Source: Polytrichum commune
Lineage: Eukaryota; Streptophyta; Polytrichopsida; Polytrichales; Polytrichaceae
Length of the DNA: 64,000 bases
Assembly (NCBI GenBank): GCA_950295325.1
Contig: OX485809.1
Coordinates: 27,356,144-27,420,143, forward strand
Direction: 5' to 3'
Both the position numbers and the translations under genes were made by a program. Of the stretch, positions 1 through 10,516 are shown piece by piece. Numbering within the stretch: the first letter of the stretch is position 1; each line of letters starts with the position of its first letter. The notes beneath the pieces were generated by a model. It was not told the origin of the DNA. It saw only the letters and a program-made list of their open reading frames with translations, and searched no databases.

Positions 1-667
1 AATGTCTGTAGAGACCCGTGATGTTTGAAGTTGGGGTATAGTCAAGTGTCTTGAAAGCAATGGTCGGTAAGACATTGATCGACCATAAAGGCAAGCAAAT
101 TTGTGAAGGCTACGAGAGCCTTAGGCCAGTCTAAAAGAGTGATCCTTTGGCTATAACTTGAGAGGTGTAAGAGAGATGCACAAACCTTTGAAAGAAAAGT
201 AAGTCTTGACAATAAGCAAGAGTGGTACTACCTTAGTCTGTGAGAGAGAAAGGAAGACGAGTTGTTGTAAAAAGGGCGATAGCCTAACTACAAGCAAAAA
301 AAAAAAAACATAAAGCTAAGTAGCTGAAGGCTAAGAGATGTTGAAAAGAGAGAAAAGAGGCAAGTAGCCAGAGGGTAAGTGGCCGGAGATAGCGTAGACT
401 AGTAGGTAGTTTATTGTGTAGGGGTGGAGGCTTGGAGTGGATGTTGGTGTTGAGCGTAAGATTGTGTGTGGTGATGACTACAAGGGCATAGAGTATTTTT
501 AAATACTTGCCACCTTGTGTCTTTGAATAAAAAGTTGTGTTCAACATTCATATTGGTGGAGCATTGGGAGTTTAGTCTAGGGGTTAAGTGGGTTCAATCA
601 AGTATATGTGAGCCTTAGGCTCCCACCCGGACTATGACGCATAAGGGTGGGGGTTTAGGGCTGACAC
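1..667 (+). mobile_element. 3' part of an LTR related to the 10.5-21.8 kb gypsy family
   Basis: The segment ends in a G-rich run followed by a pyrimidine-type LTR end (GGGTGGGGGTTTAGGG, then CTGACA). This matches the ends of the LTRs at 12555 and 42460, which finish GGGTGGGGG...CCTCACA. It also shares the phrases TGTGAGCCTTAGGC and TTTAAATACTTG with the solo LTR at 40926-42460. The 5' end lies outside the window, so whether this is a solo LTR is unknown. No coding sequence is seen; the exact end is uncertain by about 2 bases. Confidence 0.6.
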
Positions 668-942
668 ATTCCAACCAATTAAATCCAACAAGGTCAAGGA
701 AGTTGAGTTCCACAACATCCCCTGAATCTCCTTTGAGCCTTTACACCCATTTAAATATAAAGAAGTCAAGGAGGTAAAATAATTTGAATGCCTCATGAAT
801 GTCTTTTAAGCCTTGAAATCTACATGAGTTGACTCTACTCCAAAAGATCATGTTCCCCACCCCCTCTAATGTTTCTTTCCAGCTAATACCCAACACCTTT
901 ACATTTTCAAGCCTAAACAACCCTTCATTTTCATCAAGAGCA
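668..942 (-). pseudogene. Decayed LRR units of a kinase-NB-ARC-LRR relative
   Basis: On the minus strand, about 690-833 aligns by eye with two of the 72-bp LRR units of the intact gene at 27948-32411. The plus-strand phrases GTCAAGGAGGT, AATGCCTC and AAGCCTT recur in the same order and spacing. The reading frame contains stops. Before the CACTA insertion this lay directly downstream of the intact gene, so it is a relic of a tandem neighbour or of a longer LRR array. The native stop codon of the intact gene (TAA on the minus strand) is at 943-945. Confidence 0.6.
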
Positions 943-949
943 TTAAAGC

Positions 950-961
950 CACTAGAAGAAT
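950..961 (+). repeat. CACTA left terminal inverted repeat
   Basis: CACTAGAAGAAT, a perfect 12-base match to the reverse complement of 27991-28002. It is flanked on the left by the target duplication AGC (947-949). Confidence 0.93.
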
Positions 962-1084
962 TTCAGCAATAAACAACTGTGTTTAATACTCTAAAACAAG
1001 TAATAAAGGACAAGAATGACTGTAAATTTTTTAGTTATTATGGACAAGTTGTAACGGACATATAGTGATTGTGGACATGACATG

Positions 1085-1480
1085 AACTCCACGTCAACTT
1101 CATCCAAATAGAGCACGGATGAAGCTCATTAGCCACGTGGCTCCGACGTGGTAGCCACTTGCTGACTAGGCCGCCATGATGGCATCCTTGTCACCATCTA
1201 TGTGGCAGGGCCTTCGAGGATGTGGCATTAACATGGGGCTATGTGAGCTTCATCCACGTGTCATTATGTCATATTTACATGTGGGAAAACCGTAACATTC
1301 GCATAATGCCACGTGTGAAAATGCGTAGTCATTCTCTAGTTGGATACAAGTATTTATTTGCCACGTAGCATACACGTGGCGGCATGCCGTGAATTGCATG
1401 CCACATCATCTTTGGTGATATGGCCATGTCCCACTTGGAGATGCTGCCACGTAGCTGCCAATAGTGCCAGGTGGACTTCA
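1085..1480. repeat. Subterminal cluster of CCACGT motifs
   Basis: About ten copies of CCACGT/ACGTGG-type hexamers, many as GCCACGTGG or close variants, lie in 400 bp just inside the left end. Single copies of CACGT also occur near the right end (27270-27910). CACTA elements typically carry short subterminal motifs bound by the tnpA product, so this is a likely binding array; that role is inferred, not shown. No coding sequence is seen from 962 to 2128. Confidence 0.6.
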
Positions 1481-1485
1481 TAGTA

Positions 1486-1915
1486 GTCATACACTAGTCA
1501 TTCATTATAGTCATATTGTACTCTTTCATTAGTCACACATGTAGTCATACAGTAGTCAAACAGTAGTCATGAAGTAGTCATACAGTAGTCATACAGTAAT
1601 CATACAGTAGTCATTGTTAGTCATAGAGTGGTTTATACTTATAGTAAAAGAGTAGTCGTTGTTGGTCATAGAGTGGCCATTACTTAGTCATAGAGTAGTC
1701 ATTGATAGTCATAAATTGGTTTTTGGGTATAGTCATATAGTAATCATTGAATGCAGTCATATAGTAGTCATACACTCGAGTAGTCATACATTGGATATAG
1801 TCATAGAGTAGTCCTACATTCCATACACATACATTGAATACAGTCATAGAATAGTCATGCATCGAATACAGTTATAGAGGTTGTCATGTATGATTACATT
1901 GCTTCAAAAATCGAG
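1486..1915. repeat. Subterminal array of TAGTCATA-type motifs
   Basis: About 30 irregularly spaced copies of AGTCAT, mostly within (G)TAGTCATA, fill 430 bp. Short open frames here are repeats, not genes. The same heptamer in its reverse form (ATGACTA) recurs at 21970-22110, in both introns of the TNP2 gene and at 27690-27960. Confidence 0.75.
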
Positions 1916-2128
1916 TCATACATTCGGGTATCCGCTTTTAGTGTTATATGTGCAATAAAGCGTGGTTGGACACTTACAACAAGTGCCACCTGACTTATCA
2001 AAATTGCCTAAGGAATGTGCACTGTAACATTGGTTTTTGTAACACTATGTTGCTCCATTCAGTATCCTCTGGCAGCCCTAGCCCCTTCAGTCTAGTACCT
2101 TCTATACATGTTTGCTATGCTGAAACAT

Positions 2129-2434
2129 TTAGTAAGCCTTCATATGCTTCTGGCTCCATATCACACTGCCTCCTATCACATCAGCAACAACTATTTGATC
2201 CCCTTCTGGATGTGGATGCATGAGAGGGGCATCACCTACTTGTACTTGTGTAACATCAACCTTGTAGAACGAGTGGGGAATTGGTTTGAAATGAAATTTA
2301 TCTACCCCCCCCACACCACTAACAGTTCCTAATGCCACTACTTGCCGCGGACTCTTGAAATTCATCAAGTGCACAACTTGGCCAATAGTAAACTGCCCCA
2401 GCCCAACATCCGCAACACGCAACATGTCAAGGGA
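2129..2434 (-). CDS. Last exon of the tnpA-like gene: TNP1-like domain
   Basis: The exon encodes 101 residues and a stop. It contains PRQVVALGTVSG and, further on, VTQVQVGDAPLMHPHP and DVIGGSVIW. This arrangement resembles the TNP1/En-Spm-like C-terminal domain of plant CACTA proteins (...VAKG.V......V.V........LP.P......DA.G..I.WP). The acceptor TTTGCAAG lies directly before the first codon. The small preceding exon (2580-2510) encodes a basic stretch and ends at a strong GTAAGT donor. Confidence 0.7.
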   Translation of the reverse strand, partial: SLDMLRVADVGLGQFTIGQVVHLMNFKSPRQVVALGTVSGVGGVDKFHFKPIPHSFYKVDVTQVQVGDAPLMHPHPEGDQIVVADVIGGSVIWSQKHMKAY

Positions 2435-5400
2435 CTTGCAAATTATGCAACAAAAATAAATTCAACCTTCGGAACCTATAAATCAATCAAGTTGGAGTTA
2501 AGTACTTACCCGATGCACATTTGGTCCTTCAATCAACGCGTTGTCAAGTGCTTTCACCGTCCTTGTTCGACGCTCCTTCCCTTGTTTTGCCTGCGCTCAA
2601 ATCCAATATATAAAGCCCATTAGTGAATTCAATGTGAACATAGGCAAGGGGACATTGCAAAGTGTGAACCAGTAGTTCACAACTCCCCTAACCTGACAAC
2701 GGAGGATGCCCCGACAAGGATGTGTCTGCAAGTTTCAGCTTTGAGCTCCTCGTTGTCCTCCCACCCGCTTGTACATTTTGCGAATGATCCCCAATTGCCT
2801 GCTTCGAATTAGGCAACACACTGCCATGTTTGTGAACATCAAGACTATCAACTAGGCCTTTCAAAAGAGGCCACAAACCAAATCTCAGGTAATTGTTATC
2901 ATCTGCAAGCTTTGTGATGTCTTCCACATAGAATGGAGGCGGGATAATGATGTTCGCAACTGGATTGCACTCCACCATAGCTCGGTGGTGGTCGATGATC
3001 ACTGTATTGCCCTCATTCCATTCTGGCCACATCTCCCACACTTTGGACAATGGTTTCTTCCACCTTGACGCCCCAACATTCTCACTAACTTCCTCACATT
3101 CCTTTGCTGACCATATGAACACAGGTTTGTGGCTACCCAAGGCATTAAACTTCCGCAACATCGAAGCCACAACATCTTCCATGTTTGATGTGCTCTTGAT
3201 TCCCCAAAAAGCAACTCTAAAATTTCTAAAGCATTTGTCTATGAATTCAACAAGCCATGGCCTAAACACCATCTGTCGTGTCAAGGACCGCGTAGTCACA
3301 CGGATTGACGTGTTAGGATTTGGCTCCGTCAAAAGACTGCAATCTAAAAGCGTGCCATGGACATTAAAAATCAATAACTTAACTGGAAAGTTGGTACCCA
3401 TTCTCTCAATGTCACTGCTCACCTGATCTGTTGGATGAGCCGATTGACTGCCACTACCACCTACTCTGTTAGGGGAATTTGGCTTATTTTTCCGCCTTGG
3501 TTTAGTGGGAGTAACTCTTTTCCGAGGTGACAATGGCGGAGCCATTTCCACATTCTCACTTACTACGCACCTACCTTCTCCATTGGCTGACCCTCCACTC
3601 CCACCCTCCACGGCCAATGCAATCATAGTCTCACCATCACCACGTCCCTCTATGAGCGTATCACTCCCTGCAATCTTTGCACAAACATCAAGGCCTTCCT
3701 TCCCATTAGCTTGGATGGGAGTGGGCTCCCCAACCGCTGCAGCTTCACCTTCCATGATTGCACCTGCAAGAGTCTCAAGTGCCTCTAATCCCACTACCTT
3801 GCTAACGCCTACCTCGCTAGCAACCTCCGCACTCCTACCACCACCCATCACACCCTCCCTATTCAACTTAGGCACATTAGTGGGAGCCTCAGATTCAATC
3901 ACCTTGGACATTGGGTTTAGGGTGGTGTCACCTGGACTACCATCCCATGAATTCAAAATCGGTTCTGAACTAGGCATATGGGAGTTAGTGTTTTGGGGTG
4001 TAGGTGACTTCGGGTCGCATCCAGTCATTGGGTTTCCTATTTTCTCCATCATGATGGCGAACATTGATGAAAGGTTATTGAGGACGACGGTGTTTTGTTG
4101 AGACGTGTGCACGAGGTCGGATAACTGCTGCTTGAACTCGTTTTGCGTGCTCTCAACCATGCTCATCCGTGTTGACAACCTCCCGGAAACCCCTTGCTGT
4201 GCACATACCCACCATACATGATTTAGAGGGGTTCAAAATAAATATGCTGGATGTTGAAGAATTGCACATGAATGCAGCTAAGATCCAGCATAAACACAAC
4301 CATAGGGCAGAATGCTGCTACATCTCAGCCTACATACTGACAACCATGGATTCAGGTGGATGCATTAGTATGTTAATACATTTGAGTTGACTGCTCTTGC
4401 AGCATTAACCTAGCATGTGACGTAAGGTAAACTCAACTTATATGAATGTGACATTACTACAAAATTACAGCAATATGACTAAAACTTACCACATTAACCC
4501 AACATATATGACTGTGAAATTACTACAAGATTACAGCAATATGACTGTGAACTGACTACATTAACCCAACATTATGACTATGAACTGACTAGATTAACCC
4601 AACTATATGACCACTCACTTACTGCAGACTAACAGAAATTGACTCAATTCAAGAATGAAAGCAATATACTACATCAGCTCAATTGAAAAACCTAGCTTGC
4701 ACCCAGAAGTTCACAATGGCAGTCTGTAAATTAGGAATGAGTGATACTGCGACTAAGACAAATGTCATCTGTGCAATAAATGAACATAAGAAATGACCCT
4801 TGCATAAAATGAATGTGGCTACATTAACCCAAGCAAAGAAATGAACTGACATATATAAGGCTTGCAAGAAATCTACTGACTATATTAACCCACCTATATG
4901 ACCACTCACTTACTGCAGACTAACAGAAATTGACTCAATTCAAGAATGAAAGCAATATACCCACAAGTTCAGCGTCAGTTCACAGTGGCAGTCATGGAAT
5001 TATGAATGACTGATGCTGCAACCCAGACATATATAATCCTGACAATAAATGAACACATGGGAATGACCCTTGCAATCAATGAACTGACTACATTTACCCG
5101 AGCAAGAAATGAACTGGCATATATAACCCTTGCAAGAAATGAACATAACCCCAAGACACCCAAAATACTTAGGCATGTGTGTCTCAATACTTACAGATGT
5201 ACAAGCTCAAGTCTGCTCAGACTCTTGGAGATCTTCCGCGATTTCAGTAATCCCTGGGCTCCTTTGCCTCTTCCTCCGCTGTCATAGCAATGCACCTTAG
5301 CACCGTCAGCTCAAATGGGATTTAATAAATGTACAAAGAGAATTGCAAGCTATGGAGTTGTTAGGTTACTTACCAATTGTGCCTCTTTTCCAGCCCTTCC

Positions 5401-8400
5401 AGTCCTCCCCACATTCGAGGTGTTTTTCACTTGCTGCCTTGCTTTCGCCATCATCTGCGCCTTTTGTTCTGTCTCGGGCGCCGACCAATATTTACATAGC
5501 TGTGCCCATTGATCTGGTTCAATGAAAACTGGGCATTCTTTTTTGCCAGACATATACCATCCTTTCATTTTGGCCCTCTCTGTTTTCATCTGTCTTTTGA
5601 CTGCATCTTTGAAGCCCATATCTGAAAGCCTATGTCCCACATACTCAAACTCATTGTCTATGGCAGACCTCAGCTTCTCCACAGAGCTAGGATGCTGGAA
5701 CTTCCACTTTAGTACGCTTACATCCAAAATTCGAGGAACTAGACTGCGGAGCGCCTCATCAAAGGCATTTTTTCTTTCACAACCGCCATCTATGCCGCCA
5801 CCGACTTTCACTCTCAGTGTATACGGTTTTTGGCCTCCAGAACGCCTCAAATCCACATTTGTTTCTGCCTCCTTCCTACTGGCTCTCCGTGTCGCTCTTG
5901 CTTCACTCTCTGCCTTTACCTTAGACTGATTTTGATGGTGTTCTTCCGCAGGTGCTGGCGGGGGAATCCAGTGGTTGGGGTATGGTTGGCAACATGGCCC
6001 CGGATGGGTAGGGTATGGTTGGTAGCAGTGATGAGTGGACCCATGTGGCTGTTGCATCCACGGTGGTTGGTGCCAATTGGGGGGCCATTGATTCTGTGTT
6101 GATGGTGCTGTGGAGTGGTGAACTTGTTGTGCTGCAACCTAACACACACCACATCAAAGGATTAGTTATGGGTGTATAATGGTGTATATAATGGTTGAAG
6201 CTAATATATATGTTTATACACTTAGCAAATGACACACAATTGATGAATTACTAACTGCAAAATTACTGCACCCTGACTGCAAATTAACTTTAAAATTACT
6301 GCCGATTGACTACAAACTAACTGCAAACCAACTGCAAACCAACTGCAAAATCACTGCAAGATTTTTAAGCAATCCCTTAACACGTACCTTTTTATCTGGA
6401 GACCTAAAAATTTTTCGGGCTCGTTTTCGCTTTGTAGCACTTTCACCAGCCAGAGCATGAGCGTCTTCGTGTACAGACTCAGAGTCCTCAGAGCAGTCTG
6501 CAATTTCCAGCAAGTTAGATTTTCACAATGCAGCGAAGGAATGCGAGGAACCAGACCACAAGAATCTTCACTTTAATAACAAGCAACATTCCTAATTCAT
6601 ACAAGCGCTAATCTGCTTCAAGGAACGAAACTAGGCCCTCAGTTGCATTTGAGAAGTATCTCCCTATGTGGCATGTTTCAAATACTAATAGAAGCAACAT
6701 GTGATGATGTCAACAACACACAGCTAGCTTCCTAAATACACTTTAGATCTATTCAGGTTAGCACTAATTGGATCATTAGATTATAGTTTTTAGGGGTACA
6801 TATTTATTCAGATTTTGAGCAAAGCACAACATGTCACTTTTCTATGAGAGAATCTTCACGAAATTAGCATTTCAAGACCAAAGTGTCCAACCTGTTTATC
6901 GACTACAGTACCAGCACAGAGGTGCAGACGTGTCTTCTATGAACTTAATAGTAAAACAGGGATCCAGGAATTCTTGATGTAGAAAACTCTAAGCCCATTC
7001 GAACTTTACAACAAGGAAAGCTGATTTGTAACCCCTATGCATCATCTGCTCACATGTGGCAGAACCGGTTGAAGTTCAAGCCTGCAGGCAATTTCAAGAC
7101 TGTGGAGTTTCAAGACTTGTGATTCAACAGGGAATCTCCTACCTGAAAGGACCCGAAAGTGTGATTTCACATCGAAACATAAAACATCATATTTGGGCCC
7201 TACATGCTGATCACATGCACATAAGATAGCAATAAAGACATGGGCTCTCGCATGAGACTTGTGAGAACGAAGGAATAGAGTACTCGTCATAAGGAAAAAA
7301 GCTTAGTCGTTAGGAAATAGCTTAAAAAGCTAGCTATGAGGAAAATCTAACCCAGCTTTTTCTAGGGTTGTGAACTGATAAAATACATGCGGTCCCCCAT
7401 CCTACCGCCGAATGGTGGCCGGCAAGAAGGATGTGGATCCCAGGGGTGCCAAGCTTCTGAATTCGCCCTACCTGGTTGCAAAATTCAGATATAACTCGGA
7501 AAGTTCAAGGTGTGTAAATTGTAAGAGCTTGATCAGAGGTTACTAGAAATCCAACGTCAATTGTGACTTAGCAGAATTACTCACAACATTACAAGCACTT
7601 TGCTTTCAACTCAATACATTTACAGGTGCGAGGCGTGGTCGAAGCTGGAAACTCCCTATATTGTGAAATCTTCAAGAATCACAAGTCCAACTGCACTGTG
7701 ACTTGCATACAAGCGCCACTAGCTAGCCTCCTGAAGACCCACTTCCAGAAAATTCTTTAAAAAAAGAAAGCCAGAAACGAGGGAGATGTCTTTCCATAAC
7801 CACCTAACCTAACGTAGATGTGCTTGTCCAAGTGCACAAATTGAAGAAACGGCAATATCTTTCAGCCTCCTAGTTGAACTATTCAAGCTATGATCACCTA
7901 ACAAAACTTGTGAGGTATTCAGATGCGCGAAAAGGCAAGTTTGGGACTATGCTCTACCTTTTTATTATTCTACACATGGATCACATCCATCAGGGGCGCT
8001 TTACACTATGGCTGAAGGTCAAGAGGTGGGCAAAGGCCGTCGCAATTTAAAATGATTATTTCTTGAAGAAAGCGACGGATTTTCGAAGGAAGTTTGAGTC
8101 AGACGGGAATGAAATCCCAAACTATAATCGAGAAGCTCTCACCCTAGACTTGTGACTAAACCCTAGACAAGTATTGTCGCGCACCTCTCCATGAGGAGTG
8201 CCCGAAACACCATGGGCACAAGGGGGACCCCGGAGTGACACCCGGGACTTGTGGCGCCGTTGGTGAGAGGGCCCAAGTGATCCTAGTGTGGGTGAGGGCC
8301 CCGGGCGTTGGGAACGCCTCCCACCCACGAAGACTAGGAGGCACAAGGGTAAGGCCATGAGCTATGCGTAGCTCATGGCGTGGTGATTCTAGAATGCTAA

Positions 8401-10276
8401 AGATCACCTCAATCGGAGGTGTGAGCTAGGAGTTATGGCCATTTGAGTGGGGTGCTGTCCCGGGACAGCGCCCTGGTACAGCAGTGCCTGGGAGTGATTC
8501 CCGGGACTGCCAAGGTTCAAACAGGCATAACTTCCTCATGACTTGCCCGAATGGGGCAAGCGAGGAGTCCATCGGCATCTACGTGAAGCGTAGATGAGGA
8601 TGGAGTGGTTGGTTGTTATGATCAGACATCATACAAGGAAGTTATGATGGTCTGAAGCTGCTGGGGGGTTCTAGGCCCAGCAGCTAAAGGAAAATGTCCA
8701 CTTGGCCCCAACTCTTGGTAGAGAGACAAGAGGTTGGTTGGCGGTGGGCTAGGGGCTCCGTGTAGAGTCCTAGAGGCTTATATGGGTGAGGTGGTGTGGC
8801 CTCACCCACCCGAGGCCGAACGGCACGGCCTCCATGGGCATTGGCCCATTGTGAGGCCATAGTTGCCTAGTATGGTTCGGGTTGTTGTAGTGTTGCTCCG
8901 GCAACGCGATGATCAACATAGGATTGGACTTCCATGGATGGAAGTCCACATTGGGGAAATGGGTTACCGATTAAGGGGTGCGTGAGTCCCGAAAGCAAAG
9001 TAGGAGGGTTGGTTCCCTCCTATGAACAATTGGTCCGGGGTAAGAGGAGCTATCCATTAGCATGGCGGAATGCGAATGGTTAGCGCTCGTAACCTTTGCT
9101 AGAAACGAAAATTGGCAAGATTATTAAGGGACCTAGCAAGGGTTGCGACAAGTATGCACATCCAGTGAGTAGGCTATGGAAAAAAACAAGTCAGTGAGCA
9201 ATATAAAGCAAGTCAGTGCCCAAGCATACAAGGATTCAAGCAAGATTACATGCCCAACAAAACCCTTCAACATGGAACCCACCCAAATCCAAATTCGAGC
9301 AAGAGAGAAATAGTGGGAGAGTTACCTGGGATGTACTCATCCTCCGTCTTAGACTCGTCTGCTTCCTTGGCGCGCGGCATTTCAGAAGGGCCACCCTCTG
9401 TACCCTTCTTTGCAACGCAAGCTCTGTTGCTCCTGCGCGGGGGCATCAATGGGTTCGATGCGGATTCACGGCGTACTCGGGGGTTTGGTGCGGTGCACAA
9501 ATCACGCCTGCTTCACAACCAACCCACCTTCAGCTAGCACTAAACCCTAAACTATCTTCACCTAGCACTAAACCCTAAGCCATGGATTCACGTGCCTGAG
9601 GAAAGCACGCTCCCACAGCGAGGAGGTACGTGCGGCAAGAGAAGTGGGAGGGCCACAGACGGGCGTGTGTTCTGCACACTCGTGGACGTCTGGGAGAGAG
9701 ACGAAATCTCCACCGTCCACGTGTTCACCCCCCCGTTAATCGCACCTAAACCTAGGCTCTTGCGATCACTAAAAAATTACTATGCTAAATGCAGCTGCTC
9801 CGCGCATATTTGGAAATTAAACCTAATTACAAGTGTGAGTGCACATAAACCTCGGAGAAGCATCATTACACATGCAAGACTAGCTGCTCACCCTAAGTGC
9901 ACAGGAAGTATACACACTTCTGTGCACAATTACATACACACTTAAGTTACATACACACTTACATACACATTGACTACACTATAGTAGCCCACGCACACCA
10001 GCGAATACGACAAGAATCAAGAATAGCACAAGAGACAAGTGTTGGAGATGCTTACAGTGCTGTGGCCGCAGTCTTCACTGGCTTGAGGTACTCCTGCAAC
10101 GCGGCTACCCGTCTGTCGCAGGCGAGCTCGTAGTCCCCTTTGAGTGCGGCTTCACCTCCCTCTACGGCAAAGGTATGACTACTCTCCCCTCTTTTTGATC
10201 CTTCATTGTTGCGAGGTTTTAAAGGGGACTGCACAGAGTTCAAGCTGTGCTCCACAACATCTGCAGAACCACCCAT
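2129..10276 (-). CDS. tnpA-like CACTA gene, eight exons, with embedded NIF/FCP1-like HAD domain; one internal TGA
   Basis: Gene model, minus strand: exons 10276-10056, 9507-9326, 6497-6388, 6138-5374, 5278-5195, 4196-2693, 2580-2510 and 2434-2129. Every intron is GT-AG and every junction keeps frame, giving 1080 codons plus the stop. In order it encodes a basic N-terminal region with an NLS-like KRKRARK, a Ptta/En-Spm transposase_24-type domain, a coiled-coil segment, a degenerate HAD phosphatase fold, and a C-terminal TNP1-like domain. In CACTA elements such proteins bind subterminal repeats and help the transposase. The only internal defect seen is TGA at 5207-5209; a CGA codon there would restore frame, or splicing could skip that 84-nt exon without frameshift. 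The first ATG at 10276 is 236 bp from the gypsy insertion, which therefore separates the gene from upstream promoter DNA. The acceptor at 2581 is the weakest junction. Confidence 0.75.
2693..4196 (-). CDS. Exon 6 of the tnpA-like gene: coiled coil plus degenerate NIF/FCP1-type HAD domain
   Basis: This single exon codes about 501 residues. It starts with a Gln/Asn-rich helical segment (STRMSMVESTQ..., FAIMMEKIG), followed by a low-complexity Gly/Glu/Thr region and a basic patch (PRKRVTPTKPRRK). Residues about 264-440, numbered from a TTG codon at 4178, form a NIF-family HAD fold. Markers are KLLIFNVHGTLLD, FRPWLVEFIDKCF, VAFWGIKS, FIWSAKEC, WKKPLSKVW and NTVIIDHHR...NIIIPPPFY. Plant NIF/FCP1 relatives read DLNG or DxDGT at motif I and DD at motif III; here they are N-V-H-G-T and D-H, so catalysis is probably lost. 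The first in-exon ATG is at 4166, but the open frame continues upstream to the acceptor at 4197-4198, which supports an internal exon. Confidence 0.8.
4602..5160. repeat. 290-bp tandem duplication inside a tnpA-like intron
   Basis: A block of about 65 bp starting ATATGACCACTCACTTACTG at about 4604 recurs nearly unchanged at about 4894, an offset of 290. Weaker similarity continues through both units. The duplication lies in the intron 4197-5194. It is rich in ACTGACTAC and ACATTAACCC phrases related to the subterminal motifs. Confidence 0.75.
5374..6138 (-). CDS. Exon 4 of the tnpA-like gene: Ptta/En-Spm transposase_24-type domain
   Basis: The exon encodes 255 residues with phase 0 at both ends. 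The first third is rich in Pro, His, Tyr and Trp. The second half carries a plant CACTA transposase_24-type domain: LKWKFQHPSSVEKLRSAID, then GFKDAVKRQMKTERAKMKGW, then PDQWAQLCKYW and QKAQMMAKARQQVKN. The acceptor lies at 6139-6140 and the donor GTAAGT starts at 5373. This family supplies the DNA-binding accessory protein of En/Spm-like elements. Confidence 0.8.
6498..9325 (-). other. Large intron of the tnpA-like gene, holding a solo LTR
   Basis: Donor GTAAC is at 9325 and acceptor CAG is at 6498-6500 on the minus strand; the joined codon (G + AC) keeps frame. Apart from the solo LTR at 8175-9150 no gene, RNA gene or clear repeat is seen. The short open frames in this stretch have no recognisable domain. 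Confidence 0.55.
8175..9150 (+). mobile_element. Solo LTR of the TGTCGC chromovirus family (976 bp)
   Basis: It starts TGTCGCGCACC and ends GGTTGCGACA. The 5-bp target duplication AGTAT is present on both sides (8170-8174 and 9151-9155). No internal element sequence follows, so this is a solo LTR left by LTR-LTR recombination. Related copies occur between 46.5 and 63.5 kb. The LTR is packed with stem-loops, for example the 11-bp-stem hairpin at 8354-8379. Open frames within it repeat in every copy and are not genes. Confidence 0.95.
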
Positions 10277-10511
10277 GTATGCAAACACTAACTCACACTA
10301 CCCTCACCCCTAAACTGCTACCCTCTCAGCCTTTCACCCTTTCTATCTATTCAAACAGTTTTCACTCTCTGCGTTTTTACCGCGGCACAAATCAACCTAA
10401 TTACCTCGCACCTCCCTCGTCTACTCCCCTCGGCCCTCACCCAATTCCTCCACTCTCTCCTCCCCAATACCATACAGTAGTTTCTCAACCTACCATTGCG
10501 GCTCCCTAAAC
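10277..10511. promoter_or_regulatory. Presumed 5' region of the tnpA-like gene
   Basis: This is the 235 bp between the proposed ATG and the gypsy insertion. It is rich in C and T on the plus strand, i.e. purine-rich in the sense direction. Before the insertion it was continuous with 21810-22898, so the two CACTA genes faced away from a shared intergenic region of about 1.3 kb. No TATA box is certain. Confidence 0.35.
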
Positions 10512-10516
10512 CCAAT

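Noticed and set aside
3505..4101. 198-residue plus-strand ORF
   Set aside because: It lies opposite the low-complexity part of the tnpA-like exon, which has domain and splice support on the minus strand.
7425..7475. GGATCC, AAGCTT and GAATTC followed by CGCCCT within about 35 bp, resembling a cloning-vector polylinker
   Set aside because: Flanking bases do not continue as vector sequence and the stretch sits in an otherwise coherent CACTA intron; contamination cannot be fully excluded but is not supported.
8122..8407. ORFs of the type ESPRHELRIAHG... recurring at 8.2, 46.5, 49.7, 57.1, 58.8, 60.3 and 62.3 kb
   Set aside because: They coincide with the start of each chromovirus LTR, change frame between copies and have no domain; they reflect LTR repetition.
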